Shown: positions 19,012-28,353, numbered from the stretch's first letter. The stretch is 64,000 nt of DNA from Woeseiaceae bacterium (GCA_028280615.1 JANQLK010000016.1:62001-126000), one strand, 5' to 3'. The notes: generated by a model not told the origin, from the letters alone. A program made the numbers and translations.

Positions 19012-20418
19012 ATGTCGTCACGCAGCTGGTCTATCGATTCGCTCGTTCTGATCTTCTCTATTATCGTTGCCGCTCAGCTGCTGAGCTACGTCGTCCCGCA
19101 GGGCGAATTCGAACGCGCGGCCGTGCCCGACGATCCGCATCGAACGATGGTGGTCGCGGGCACCTACACGCCCGCGGTCGGCGACGCCGAAGTGACGATG
19201 CCGCCGTGGCATTTCCTGCTCGCGCTGACGCGCGGCTTCGAGTCGGCGCAAAACATCATATTCCTGATTTTCCTCGTCGGCGGCGTTATCGAGGTGCTCA
19301 GAATGACGGGCGCGATCGATGCCGGCCTGCACCGGGCGGTCGCGCGCCTGGGCGAACGGCCCTGGATCCTGATCGCCGGCTGCCTCGTCATGTTCAGCCT
19401 TGCGTCGTATACGATCGGCATGGGCGAAGAGTACGTGCCGCTGATCCCGATTCTCGTGTCAATGAGCCTCGCAATGCGCATGGACGCGATCGTCGCCATG
19501 GCCATGGTGTGGGTACCGTACGGCATCGGCTGGGCCTGCGCCGGCACGAATCCCTTCGGCGTCATCATCGCGCAGAACATTGCCGGCGTGCCGCTGACCT
19601 CGGGCGCCGGCGTGCGGCTCGTGATCATGGCCGTGTTTCTCGTGATCGGCTTCCATCACATCTATCGCTACGCAATGCGCGTGCAGCGCGATCCGTCGGC
19701 CAGTCTGGTTGCCGGCGTGGACTACAGCAGAGGCTTCGAGTCGCCCGACGACGTCGATCTGACGCCGCGGCGCGTCGCCGTGCTGCTCGTTTTCCTTGCG
19801 GGACTGCTGCTATTCGTTTACGGCGCCAAGACGCATGGCTGGTACATCGCGGAACTCAACGCCGTCTTCCTGGGGATAGCGCTGGTCGCGGCGTTCATCG
19901 CGCGTATCCCGGCCGGCGACACGAGCCGGGCGTTCATTCGCGGCGCCGCGGATATGACGGGTGCCGCGCTTCTGGTCGGTTTCGCGCGCACGATCGAAGT
20001 CGTGCTCTCCGACGGGCAGATCATGGACACGGTCATACACGCGATCGCGAGCCTGCTCGAAGGCTCAGGCGCCGAGGTATCGGCACTGGGTATGCTCGCC
20101 GTACAGTCGATCTGCAACCTGTTCATACCGTCCGGCAGCGGCCAGGCTTTCGTCACGATGCCGATCATGTCGCCACTCGCGACGCTGACCGGCGTACCGC
20201 AACAAACGGCCGTCCTCGCCTTCCAGTTCGGCGACGGGTTCACCAACATGATCGTTCCGACCAGCGCGCTGGTCATGGGCGCGCTCGCACTCGGCAAGAT
20301 TCCCTACACGGCCTGGTTTCGCTTCGTCGGGCCGCTGCTCTTGAAGATCCTTGCGATGGCCTGCGTCGTCCTGATCGTGACGATTCACCTGCCGCCGTCA
20401 CTTGGGTTCGGTAGCTAG
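19012..20418 (+). CDS. YfcC/DcuC-type C4-dicarboxylate or amino-acid carrier
   Basis: 468 aa inner-membrane protein with about 12 hydrophobic spans. Motifs typical of the YfcC family are present: YTIGMGEEYVPLIPILVSMS, GTNPFGVIIAQNIAG, CNLFIPSGSGQAFVTMPIM and QFGDGFTNMIVPTSALVMG. The family includes C4-dicarboxylate and basic-amino-acid antiporters; the substrate cannot be called. ATG 19012 is preferred to an in-frame GTG at 18958, because MSSRSWSID leads directly into the first membrane helix. The TAG stop lies inside a CTAG-type dispersed repeat. Confidence 0.85.
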   Translation: MSSRSWSIDSLVLIFSIIVAAQLLSYVVPQGEFERAAVPDDPHRTMVVAGTYTPAVGDAEVTMPPWHFLLALTRGFESAQNIIFLIFLVGGVIEVLRMTGAIDAGLHRAVARLGERPWILIAGCLVMFSLASYTIGMGEEYVPLIPILVSMSLAMRMDAIVAMAMVWVPYGIGWACAGTNPFGVIIAQNIAGVPLTSGAGVRLVIMAVFLVIGFHHIYRYAMRVQRDPSASLVAGVDYSRGFESPDDVDLTPRRVAVLLVFLAGLLLFVYGAKTHGWYIAELNAVFLGIALVAAFIARIPAGDTSRAFIRGAADMTGAALLVGFARTIEVVLSDGQIMDTVIHAIASLLEGSGAEVSALGMLAVQSICNLFIPSGSGQAFVTMPIMSPLATLTGVPQQTAVLAFQFGDGFTNMIVPTSALVMGALALGKIPYTAWFRFVGPLLLKILAMACVVLIVTIHLPPSLGFGS

Positions 20419-20454
20419 CCTGTATCTGTCACCGGTTACACGGGCCGTCGCTTG
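20415..20454. repeat. copy of the CTAG-type dispersed repeat at the carrier gene stop codon
   Basis: 40 bp identical at 35 positions to the left arm and inner flank of the 62971-63137 element (shared core GTCACCG-TTACACGGGCC). The CTAG at its start includes the TAG stop codon of the upstream carrier gene. No inverted partner is visible within the following 100 bp. Confidence 0.6.
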
Positions 20455-20479
20455 AGGATCCTGACCATCGACGTGCCCG

Positions 20480-22264
20480 CTACTCGATGACTCGCGACTC
20501 GCCGCGATGACGGGGATCGGAGGCCGCGGACCAGCTGTTGCCGTCCCGCGTGATCACCTGAACATCGCCGAAGCCGCGCGACAGCATGCGATAGCCGCGA
20601 TCCGAGAGGTCCGAGAGCACAGAGTCGTCCAGGTCGGAGCGCGTCGGCTCGCGCGGCGCCGACGTCGCTTCGGCATCGAGCGTCGGTGGCGCTACGCCGT
20701 CGACTTCCGGTGGCGCGCTATCCCGCTCGTCCAAATGCGAGTTGTCGTCCAGCCGTACCCCGGGATTGTAGATGACGACGTTCGCCGGCAGCAGCTGATG
20801 ATGGAAGCGCGTCGCGGCGACCGCCTCGAGCGGTGGTTTCTCGAAGTCGACGATGTTCACGATCGTCTGGAATACCGACGTGAAGATCGTCGAGCCGCCG
20901 GGCGTGCCGACGACCATTTCCACGTCGCCGTCTTTGAGCAGGATCGTCGGCGACATCGATGACAACATGCGCTTGCCGGGCTGGATCTCGTTGGCGACTC
21001 TACCGATGACGCCGAACGCGTTCGGCACGCCGGGCTTCGCGCTGAAGTCGTCCATTTCATCATTGAGCAGGAACCCGGCACCCTCGACGACGACGCCGCT
21101 GCCGAAGCTGAGATTGAGCGTCGTCGTCGTCGATACGGCGTTGCCGTTCGCGTCAACGATCGAGTAGTGCGTGGTGTCCCAGGCGTCGAGGCCCGGAAAG
21201 ACGTCATCCACGGGCGTGATCCCGTTCGGATCCACCTCGAGGGCGCGCTTCCTGAGATATTCGTCGCTCAACAGCAGGTCCATGGGCACGTCGACGAAAT
21301 CCGGGTCGCCCAGGTACTCGGCACGGTCGGCAAACACGCGCTTTTCGATCTCGGCGATCAGGTGGATGTACTGCGGTGAGTTGTGCTCGAGTCCTTCGAA
21401 CTCGTGCGCCAGCAGGTCCTTCATGCGCAAGAGCTGCAGCACCGCGAATCCACCCGAGCTCGGCGGCGGGGCTGCGAGGACCGTATAGCCGCGCCAGTCG
21501 GCCGCGAGCGGGTCGCGCCAGACGGCACGGTAGGCCGCGAGGTCCTCATGCGTGATCAGGCCGCCGCCGCGCTGCATCTCCTCGATGATCAGGTCGGCTG
21601 TCTCGCCGGCGTAGAATCCGTCCGGGCCCTCATTTGCTATGCGCTCGAGCGTGTCGGCCAGGTCCGGCTGCACGAGCCTTTCGCCGGCTTCGATCGCGCG
21701 AAAGTGATTGCCGAAGTTGGTCTTGCCGGAGAACTTGTCAACGCCACGCGCGAGGCTGCGCGCCAGGTACCGGTGCACCTCGAATCCGCCGCGCGCGAGC
21801 TCGACCGAGGGCATCACGACGTCGCGCCATGGCAGCTCGCCGAACCTCTCGTGCGCTGCGTAGAGACCGGCAACGGACCCGGGTACGCCGACCGCCAGGT
21901 GGCCGACCCGGCTCGCGCCCTCGATGACGTTGCCGTCGACATCGAGGTACATGTCCCGGTCCGCGGCGAGCGGTGCCGTCTCGCGGTAGTCCACGAAATG
22001 CGATTCGCCGTCCATGTGGATGAGCATGAAGCCGCCGCCGCCGATATTGCCGGCCTCGGGCTCGCTGACGGCGAGGGCGAAGCCGGCCGCGACGGCCGCA
22101 TCAACGGCGTTACCGCCGGCTGCCAGTATCCCGGCCGTGATCGTGGCGCTCTGGGTATCCGGCATCGCGATTGCCGCGTGGCGTGGCGCGGCGTCGCGAT
22201 CGCCGCAGGCGGCGAGCAGCGACAGGCTGAACAGAGACAGGAGAATCCGGCGTATAAGAATCAA
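20480..22264 (-). CDS. ggt: gamma-glutamyltransferase, lipoprotein
   Basis: 594 aa from TTG 22264, which has AAGGAG 5-6 nt upstream and lies just after the preceding gene's stop; an ATG at 22297 would overlap that gene. Signal peptide with lipobox LLAAC predicts a periplasmic lipoprotein. Ntn-hydrolase motifs: GGNAVDAAVAAGFALAV, GNIGGGGFMLIH, YRETAP, the autocleavage/nucleophile Thr in AWDTTHYSIVD, and MSSMSPTILLKDG with GTPGGSTI. It cleaves gamma-glutamyl compounds such as glutathione. An acidic, Pro-rich insert (around residues 505-545) interrupts the small subunit just before its last strands. Confidence 0.93.
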   Translation of the reverse strand: MILIRRILLSLFSLSLLAACGDRDAAPRHAAIAMPDTQSATITAGILAAGGNAVDAAVAAGFALAVSEPEAGNIGGGGFMLIHMDGESHFVDYRETAPLAADRDMYLDVDGNVIEGASRVGHLAVGVPGSVAGLYAAHERFGELPWRDVVMPSVELARGGFEVHRYLARSLARGVDKFSGKTNFGNHFRAIEAGERLVQPDLADTLERIANEGPDGFYAGETADLIIEEMQRGGGLITHEDLAAYRAVWRDPLAADWRGYTVLAAPPPSSGGFAVLQLLRMKDLLAHEFEGLEHNSPQYIHLIAEIEKRVFADRAEYLGDPDFVDVPMDLLLSDEYLRKRALEVDPNGITPVDDVFPGLDAWDTTHYSIVDANGNAVSTTTTLNLSFGSGVVVEGAGFLLNDEMDDFSAKPGVPNAFGVIGRVANEIQPGKRMLSSMSPTILLKDGDVEMVVGTPGGSTIFTSVFQTIVNIVDFEKPPLEAVAATRFHHQLLPANVVIYNPGVRLDDNSHLDERDSAPPEVDGVAPPTLDAEATSAPREPTRSDLDDSVLSDLSDRGYRMLSRGFGDVQVITRDGNSWSAASDPRHRGESRVIE

Positions 22265-22287
22265 TGTCGCTCCTTCGCGCCCGGGGC

Positions 22288-23343
22288 TCACCGGCATCGT
22301 GTTGACGGGCCCTGGTCGCGGCTATACCAGACGACGCCGTCGTCGCCGGTCTCGGCCGTTATGGCATCGTCGGCCAGCAGGTAGTGCAGGTGGGCGATGG
22401 CTTCGCCCGTCGCCATGATCAGATTGTCGCCACTAATCGGTACGCGGTAAAGCGCCGGAAACACGTCGACGGCGCGGCAGGGGCGATCCAGGTAGTCGAG
22501 CAGCGCGTCGAGTTTGCGCATGTGGTCGGCGACCAGGGCGTCGAGGCGCTCGTGAGCGCCGCGGAACGGCCGGCCGTGGGCCGGAAGTACCAGGACGTCG
22601 TCGGGCAGACGCGCCTTCATCGAGTTGAGCGATGCAATCCATTCACGGAGCGGGTTGGCGTCGGGCTCGGTCGGGTACACGCTGACGTTCGCGGAAATCG
22701 TCGGCAACAGCTGGTCACCCGCGATCAGCAGTTCGAGCGACTCCGAGTACAGGCAGGCATGCTCCGGCGAGTGCCCTCGGCCGACGATGACTTCCCACTC
22801 GTGGTTGCCAATGGGACCCGTGAGTCCGTCGTACAGCCGCTTGTAGGCCTCGGGCAGCGGCGCGACGAGGCGGCCGAAAAAACCGAAAATTTCCTGGTAG
22901 CGATGCAGCTGGTCGTCAGCGAAGCCCGCGGCTTTGTAGAAGCGCACCCCTTCTTTGGGCGCCGGCTTGCCCGTGTCGGCGACCAGCAGGCGGCAGAGCA
23001 GATACTCCTCGCGCGGCATCCACAGGTCGACGCCGAAGTGTTTCGAAAGCCAGCCGGCGCAGCCCGAGTGATCCGGATGCAGGTGCGTGACGACGATGTG
23101 ATTCGCGGGAGCACCGCGCATCGGGCCGGCGAACACCGAGCGCCAGACCTCCTTGCTCTTTTCGCTCATGACGCCCGTGTCGACGATGACCCAGCCGTCG
23201 CCATCCTCGAGCAGCCAGAGATTGATGTGATCGAGCGAAAACGGCAGCGGCATTCGCAGCCAGTGCACGCCGTCCGAGATCTCCATCGAGGTGCCTGCGC
23301 CCGGGGTATCGGTGAATGCGTACTCGATAGCGTTCTTGCTCAT
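22288..23343 (-). CDS. MBL-fold metallo-hydrolase (cytoplasmic)
   Basis: 351 aa, no signal peptide. Metallo-beta-lactamase signature THLHPDHSGCAGWL, then GRGHSPEHACLY and AGDQLLP as later metal ligands, with a helical C-terminal extension (HERLDALVADHMRKLDALLD). It resembles the beta-lactamase-like/RNase-Z-like hydrolases often found beside acyl-CoA or aromatic catabolism genes. Substrate unknown. It is 39 bp downstream of the indolepyruvate oxidoreductase gene on the same strand, and the ggt start follows 23 bp later, so a three-gene operon is likely. Confidence 0.85.
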   Translation of the reverse strand: MSKNAIEYAFTDTPGAGTSMEISDGVHWLRMPLPFSLDHINLWLLEDGDGWVIVDTGVMSEKSKEVWRSVFAGPMRGAPANHIVVTHLHPDHSGCAGWLSKHFGVDLWMPREEYLLCRLLVADTGKPAPKEGVRFYKAAGFADDQLHRYQEIFGFFGRLVAPLPEAYKRLYDGLTGPIGNHEWEVIVGRGHSPEHACLYSESLELLIAGDQLLPTISANVSVYPTEPDANPLREWIASLNSMKARLPDDVLVLPAHGRPFRGAHERLDALVADHMRKLDALLDYLDRPCRAVDVFPALYRVPISGDNLIMATGEAIAHLHYLLADDAITAETGDDGVVWYSRDQGPSTRCR

Positions 23344-23382
23344 TTGCGCATCGTCGCACGCCGCGAGCCGGCGTGCTCGACA

Positions 23383-26300
23383 TCAGGCCGCTTTGCTGAT
23401 ATTCGCCGAGAGGCTCTCGAGCAGTGATTCGACGCGCCCGCGCACCTCGGCGACTGCCTGTTCCTTGACCGGGCCATAGCCGCGGATATCCATATACGCG
23501 CCGGCGGCCTCCAGGCACGCGGGCAGCGTGTCCGGCGCGAGCTCCGCCAGTAACCGGTCGACGGTCGTCTCGAACTCGCCGATCAGGGCCCGCTCCATGC
23601 GGCGCTCTGCGGTCATACCGAACACATCGAAGGCCGTTCCCCGCAGGCCGCGCATTGCCGCGAGCAGCCTGAAAACCGGGATCATCCAGGGCCCGAATGA
23701 CTTCTTCAGCGGTCTGCCGCGGGCATCGCGTTTGCCGTTCAGGATCGGCGGCGCCAGGTGGAAGCGGACGCGCGCCTTGTCGCCGAAGTCCTTTCTGACG
23801 CGCTCGAGAAAACCCGTCCGGGTATGCAGGCGGCCGACTTCGTATTCGTCCTTGTAGGAGAGCAGCTTGAAGTAGCTCCGGGCGACCGTCTCGGTCAGGC
23901 GCTCGCTGCCCAGTGCCCGCTCGGCGGCCCGGACGCGCTCGACGAGCGTCTCGAAACGCACGGCGAGGGCTTCGTTCTGGTAGTCGACCAGGAAGTCGCG
24001 GCGGCGCCGGATGACGTCGTCGAGCGTGGCATCGTGAGCGCTGTCATCGGCATCGCCTGGCGTCGAGTCGAGCTGCTCCGGGTCGGCCGCGGCGACCCGG
24101 CCCCAGGCAAACGCCTCGAGATTGTGCTCGACCTTGACGGCGTTGAGCTCGATGGCGCGGTGCAGTGCGGCCTCGGAGACCGGCACGAGACCCGACTGCC
24201 AGGCGAAGCCCAGCATCAGCACGTTGGCGTAGATCGTGTCGCCCATGAGCCTGGCAGCGAGTGCGTTGGCGTCGATCGTCGACATGGCGTTCACGGCGCC
24301 TTCGATGGCGGCGAGCCGATCGCCGGCCCGTAAACTGGCGTCGCGGTGGCGCACGAAGTCGCCTGTTGCCATCTCGGCCGAGTTGACGACGGCGCGCGTC
24401 CGGTCGCTGCCGTAGGTGACCGACGCCTTGGGCGACGAGCTCACGACGAGATCGCAGCCGATCAACGCGTCCGCGCGCGCTTCCTCGATACGCACCTGGT
24501 TGATCGCGGCCGGCGTCTCGGCGATTCGGATGTAGCTCAGGACGGGGCCGAATTTCTGTGCGAAGCCCATGAAGTCGAGCACCGAGCTGCCTTTGCCTTC
24601 GAGATGCGCGGCCATCGTGATCAGGGCACCCACGGTAACGACGCCGGTACCCCCGACGCCCGTGACCAGCAGGTCGAAGCAGCCGTCGATGGGCATCGCG
24701 TCGGGTTCCGGCAGCGAGCCCACGTCCGCGCGCGCTCCATCGCCGGCGCGCCGCGTCTGCCGCTCGCCCTCAACCGTGACGAAGCTCGGGCAAAAGCCGT
24801 TTACGCAGGAATAGTCCTTGTTGCAGCTGTTCTGATCGATCTGCCGTTTGCGCCCGAACGGCGTCTCCTTTGGTACGACCGACAGGCAGTTGGACTCGAC
24901 CGAACAGTCGCCGCAGCCCTCGCAGACGAGGTCATTTATGACGACGAACCTGTTCGGGTCGGGCATCGTGCCGCGCTTGCGCCGGCGGCGCTTCTCGGTG
25001 GCACAGGTCTGGGCATAAATCAGTATCGTGACGCCCGGGATGTCACGCAGCTCGCGCTGTATCGCGTCGAGTTCACGCCGATGCGAGAACGTCGTACCGG
25101 CCGGGAAGTTGGCGGCCTTGAACTGTTCGGGCTCGTCGCTGACCAGCGCGATGCGGTCGATGCCCTCGGCGCGCGCCGAGTGCGCGATCGCGGCCACCGA
25201 GATCGGTCCGTCCACGGGCTGCCCGCCGGTCATCGCTACGGCATCGTTGTACAGAATCTTGAACGTGATGTTGGTGCCGGCGGCGACGGCCTGGCGGATC
25301 GCGACGGAACCCGAATGGTAGAACGTGCCGTCGCCCAGGTTCTGGAAGACATGCTGGTTGCCGTTGAACTTCGAGCGAGACACCCAGTTCACGCCTTCGC
25401 CGCCCATCTGGATCAGCCCGTTGGTCTTGCGGTCCATCCAGCTCGCCATGAAGTGGCAGCCTATGCCGGCAAGCGCCTGCGAGCCCTCGGGCACTTTCGT
25501 CGAGGTATTGTGCGGGCAGCCCGAGCAGAAGTAGGGTTTGCGCGTCGCACCCTCGACTTCGATGATGCCGCCGCCGCCCGCCGTGAGCCGCTCGGCGCGA
25601 TCGCGGAGCTTAAGGCCCGGGAACTGGCTGTCGAGCCGCTTCGCGACGATGCGCGCGAGCTCGATCGGCATCAGCTCGCCCACCCAGGGCACGAGCGGCT
25701 CGCCGGTCTCATCGGCCTTGCCAACCATGCGCTGCGGCTTGCGGCCCGGCCGGTCGTAGAAGTACTCCTTGAACTGGCTTTCGATGATGCCGCGCTTCTC
25801 TTCGACGACCAGCACCTCGTTCAGGTTTTTCACGAACTCGAGCGCCCCGTTCGGCTCGAGCGGCCAGACCATGCCGACCTTGTAGACGTCGAGCCCGATG
25901 CGCCGAGCTTCGGCCGCGTCGATGCCGAGCAGCCTGAGCGCCTCCATGAGATCGAGATGCGCCTTGCCGGTCGTGACGATGCCGTAGCGCGCGTTGTCGA
26001 CGTTGAAGATTCGCCGGTCGATCGGATTGGCCGCGGCGAATGCGAGCGTTGCCGCCTTCTTGGCTTCGAGTCGTTCTTCGATCTGGGGCCCGGGAAAGTC
26101 CGGCCAGCGATAGTGCAATCCGGTCGCCGGTATTTCGAATTCTGGTGTCGCGAACGACGGGTAGACCGGCAGTTCGACCGACATCGCCGACTCGACCGTC
26201 TCGGAAATGGCCTTGAACCCGACCCACATGCCCGAGTAGCGCGACAGGCCCAGCCCGTACAGACCGAACTCCAGATACTCGGCCACGTTCGCCGGGTTCA

Positions 26301-26847
26301 GGTTCGGCATCATGAAGGTCAGGAATGCGACGTCGGACTGGTGCGGCATCGAAGACGAGACACAGCCGTGGTCGTCGCCCGCCACGACGAGCACGCCGCC
26401 GCGCGGCGAGCTGCCGTAGGCGTTGCCGTGTTTGAGCGCGTCGCCGGCGCGGTCGACGCCGGGACCCTTGCCGTACCAGATGCCGAACACGCCGTCGACG
26501 GTCCTGTTCGGATCGGTTTCCACCTGCTGCGTGCCCAGTAGCGCAGTGGCGGCAAGATCTTCGTTGACGGCCGGCAGGAACTCGATGTTGCTCTCGTCGA
26601 GAAACTGCTTCGCGCGCCAGAGCTCCTGGTCGACGGCCCCCAGGGGCGAGCCGCGATAGCCGCTGATGAAGCCCGCCGTATTGAGCCCGGCCGCGCGATC
26701 GAGCGTTGCCTGCATCAGCGCGATGCGCACGAGTGCCTGGGTCCCCGTCAGGAAGACGCGGCCGGATTCGCGGCGATAGCGGTCGAGAAGCTCGTAGTTG
26801 TCGAGCGGATACGGGGCGCGATACGGCGCGTCGGGATTGGCGACCAT
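23383..26847 (-). CDS. indolepyruvate:ferredoxin oxidoreductase, fused alpha-beta type
   Basis: 1154 aa, the length of fused aerobic-bacterial IOR proteins. Order: N-terminal pyrimidine-binding half (FISGYRGSPLGAVDQELW), TPP-binding half (GDGTFYHSG, then NDAVAMTGGQPVDG), a cysteine-rich region (CEGCGDCSVESNC and CNKDYSCVNGFC) for Fe-S clusters, then the gamma domain (TGVGGTGVVTVGALI) and a C-terminal DUF6537-like extension. The family oxidatively decarboxylates aryl-pyruvates (from Trp, Phe, Tyr) to aryl-acetyl-CoA. That could feed phenylacetyl-CoA to the paa genes at 33-41 kb. Divergent from an Lrp/AsnC regulator that probably controls it. Confidence 0.93.
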   Translation of the reverse strand: MVANPDAPYRAPYPLDNYELLDRYRRESGRVFLTGTQALVRIALMQATLDRAAGLNTAGFISGYRGSPLGAVDQELWRAKQFLDESNIEFLPAVNEDLAATALLGTQQVETDPNRTVDGVFGIWYGKGPGVDRAGDALKHGNAYGSSPRGGVLVVAGDDHGCVSSSMPHQSDVAFLTFMMPNLNPANVAEYLEFGLYGLGLSRYSGMWVGFKAISETVESAMSVELPVYPSFATPEFEIPATGLHYRWPDFPGPQIEERLEAKKAATLAFAAANPIDRRIFNVDNARYGIVTTGKAHLDLMEALRLLGIDAAEARRIGLDVYKVGMVWPLEPNGALEFVKNLNEVLVVEEKRGIIESQFKEYFYDRPGRKPQRMVGKADETGEPLVPWVGELMPIELARIVAKRLDSQFPGLKLRDRAERLTAGGGGIIEVEGATRKPYFCSGCPHNTSTKVPEGSQALAGIGCHFMASWMDRKTNGLIQMGGEGVNWVSRSKFNGNQHVFQNLGDGTFYHSGSVAIRQAVAAGTNITFKILYNDAVAMTGGQPVDGPISVAAIAHSARAEGIDRIALVSDEPEQFKAANFPAGTTFSHRRELDAIQRELRDIPGVTILIYAQTCATEKRRRRKRGTMPDPNRFVVINDLVCEGCGDCSVESNCLSVVPKETPFGRKRQIDQNSCNKDYSCVNGFCPSFVTVEGERQTRRAGDGARADVGSLPEPDAMPIDGCFDLLVTGVGGTGVVTVGALITMAAHLEGKGSSVLDFMGFAQKFGPVLSYIRIAETPAAINQVRIEEARADALIGCDLVVSSSPKASVTYGSDRTRAVVNSAEMATGDFVRHRDASLRAGDRLAAIEGAVNAMSTIDANALAARLMGDTIYANVLMLGFAWQSGLVPVSEAALHRAIELNAVKVEHNLEAFAWGRVAAADPEQLDSTPGDADDSAHDATLDDVIRRRRDFLVDYQNEALAVRFETLVERVRAAERALGSERLTETVARSYFKLLSYKDEYEVGRLHTRTGFLERVRKDFGDKARVRFHLAPPILNGKRDARGRPLKKSFGPWMIPVFRLLAAMRGLRGTAFDVFGMTAERRMERALIGEFETTVDRLLAELAPDTLPACLEAAGAYMDIRGYGPVKEQAVAEVRGRVESLLESLSANISKAA

Positions 26848-26929
26848 GAATTCCGGATGTTATTGAGCGATCGCATAGTTTGGCAGAAGTTGACCGCAAG
26901 ATGGTTCCTATCCTGCTGCGTTTGGCGGA

Positions 26930-26943
26930 ATTTTCGAGAAAAT
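26930..26943. promoter_or_regulatory. dyad in the IOR-lrp divergent promoter region
   Basis: ATTTTC-GA-GAAAAT is a 6-bp inverted repeat in an AT-rich stretch (26920-26975) between the two divergent starts. Lrp/AsnC regulators commonly bind AT-rich imperfect dyads in such gaps, so it is a candidate operator. Evidence is position and symmetry only. Confidence 0.4.
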
Positions 26944-26983
26944 CATTCTAAAATTGGTCATGATATGAAAAAATCTACCGATC

Positions 26984-27466
26984 ATGAGCGAGAACGCGCA
27001 CAAAAGCCTCGGCGCGGCCGATCGCCGCCTGCTCGCCGAGCTGCAGCGGGACGGCCGGCTGACGATGCAGGAACTCGCCCGCCGCGTCGGGATGTCGGCC
27101 TCGGCCTGCTGGCGGCGCGTCAAGGCGCTCGAAAACGACGGCGTCATCGACCGCTACGCCGTCATTGTGAATCCGCGCCGCGCGGGATTCGGGCTCACCT
27201 CCATCGTCCACGTCTCGCTGGCGCGCCATGAACGCCGAAATGTCGAGCAGTTCGTCCGTGAAGTACGGCGTCATCCCGAAGTGCTGGAGTGCTACTCGAC
27301 GACGGGCGAGGCGGACTTCTACCTGCGCGTCGTCGTCGAGGACATCGATGCCTACAACGCGTTTCTCGACGACTTCATCTTCGGCCTGCCGGGCGTGTCG
27401 CAGGTGCATTCGAACATCGTCCTCAAGGCCATCAAGACCGATACGGCGCTGCCGTTCAGGACTTGA
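26984..27466 (+). CDS. Lrp/AsnC-family transcriptional regulator
   Basis: 160 aa. N-terminal winged helix (LLAELQRDGRLTMQELARRV, then SASACWRRVKALENDGVI) and C-terminal RAM ligand domain ending in SQVHSNIVLKAIKTDTALPF. This is the standard length for the family. Members respond to amino acids; the divergent aryl-pyruvate oxidoreductase suggests an aromatic amino acid or its keto acid as signal, which is inference. Start ATG 26984 has only a weak ribosome-binding site. Confidence 0.92.
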   Translation: MSENAHKSLGAADRRLLAELQRDGRLTMQELARRVGMSASACWRRVKALENDGVIDRYAVIVNPRRAGFGLTSIVHVSLARHERRNVEQFVREVRRHPEVLECYSTTGEADFYLRVVVEDIDAYNAFLDDFIFGLPGVSQVHSNIVLKAIKTDTALPFRT

Positions 27467-27500
27467 CGGCGGATGCGTGACCGTTGCACGGGCAAGCCGG

Positions 27501-27768
27501 CTGGTGTCCTGAGTCATGAGTTCGCATCATTTCAGCGCGATCTGCCTCGCGTGTGGCAAGGCAGGCCGCGCCGGCAATGGCAGCGTCCTTGGCAAGCGGC
27601 CTAACGCCGCCACACGCGAGGCAGGTCGCGCCCTGCGGGAGCCACTGGTTTTCGCCGTGACCGCGTTGCATCCCTTGGCAAGGTCCCGACATTGCCGGCG
27701 GAATGCGCCTTGTCACGGCGAAAACCGGTGGCTCTGAAATCATGCGAACTCATGACTCAGGACACTAG
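27501..27768. repeat. 268-bp nested inverted-repeat element
   Basis: Outer arms of 35 bp (27501-27535 and 27734-27768) match with two mismatches and end in CT(A/G)GTGTCCTGAGTC. Inside, 27639-27661 pairs with 27712-27734 (one mismatch), and CTGCCTCGCGTGTGGC at 27542-27557 pairs with 27609-27624. No convincing protein is encoded. The structure is that of a non-autonomous, MITE-like or multi-stem palindromic element. Part of its end recurs at 62275-62290. It fills most of the gap between the Lrp-like gene and the TerB-like gene. Confidence 0.8.
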
Positions 27769-27813
27769 AACTGCGATAAAGTAAAGTTTCACTTTCAAGC
27801 GAGGTTGCACGCC

Positions 27814-28341
27814 ATGCACGTGATTCTGGGTATTCTCACGTCGCTCGTGACGCTGCTGTATCTGCTCGAGAGGATGGGCATCGACCTGGGCGGCCTCAAT
27901 CCGTGGTCGTGGCGCCGGCGGCGCAACTGGCGCAACCGATTCGAGGGCGACCCGATCTACGCGATCGAGGACGCGAAGTCGGTTGCGGGCTTGCTGGTCG
28001 TAGGCGCTGCCAAGCTCGACGGCGACATCGCGCACGAGCAAAAGCAATCGATACTCAGGGAATTCGAGACGACGTTTTCGATGTCGCCCAAGGACGCATC
28101 CGATCTCCTCAACTCCTCTTCGTATCTGCTCGGATCACCGCAGCTCATCGAAACCCAGCTCAAGGAGCTGCTCGCGCGCAACGTCCAGACCTTCAGCGAC
28201 GAGCAGGCGCGTTCGGTCGTCGAGATGATTACCAACGTCGTCGCGGCCGGCGGTGAGCCGAGCGAGTCGCAGCGTACCTTCCTCGTGGACGTGCAGTCGG
28301 GCCTATCGAAGCAAGCGGAAGAAGCGGGTACCTGGGGATAG
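27814..28341 (+). CDS. TerB-like domain protein
   Basis: 175 aa. N-terminal hydrophobic segment (ILGILTSLVTLLYLLERM), a basic stretch (WSWRRRRNWRNRF), then a helical domain with DAKSVAGLLVVGAAKLDGDI and MSPKDASDLLNSSSYLLG resembling the tellurite-resistance TerB fold. Function is unknown; such proteins may sense metal or membrane stress. ATG 27814 is chosen because GAGG lies 9 nt upstream; a TTG at 27805 is the alternative. It precedes a VIT-type metal carrier by 12 bp, suggesting an operon. Confidence 0.6.
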   Translation: MHVILGILTSLVTLLYLLERMGIDLGGLNPWSWRRRRNWRNRFEGDPIYAIEDAKSVAGLLVVGAAKLDGDIAHEQKQSILREFETTFSMSPKDASDLLNSSSYLLGSPQLIETQLKELLARNVQTFSDEQARSVVEMITNVVAAGGEPSESQRTFLVDVQSGLSKQAEEAGTWG

Positions 28342-28353
28342 ACCGGGCTCCCG

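Noticed and set aside
24346-26541. Long open frame of about 730 codons on the plus strand opposite the indolepyruvate oxidoreductase
   Set aside because: It is an antisense artefact of high GC codon use: no recognisable motifs and fully covered by a clearly real gene.
27516-27737. 73-codon frame inside the 268-bp inverted-repeat element
   Set aside because: Cys/Ala/Gly-rich translation of repeat arms with no ribosome-binding site; the palindromic structure explains the sequence.
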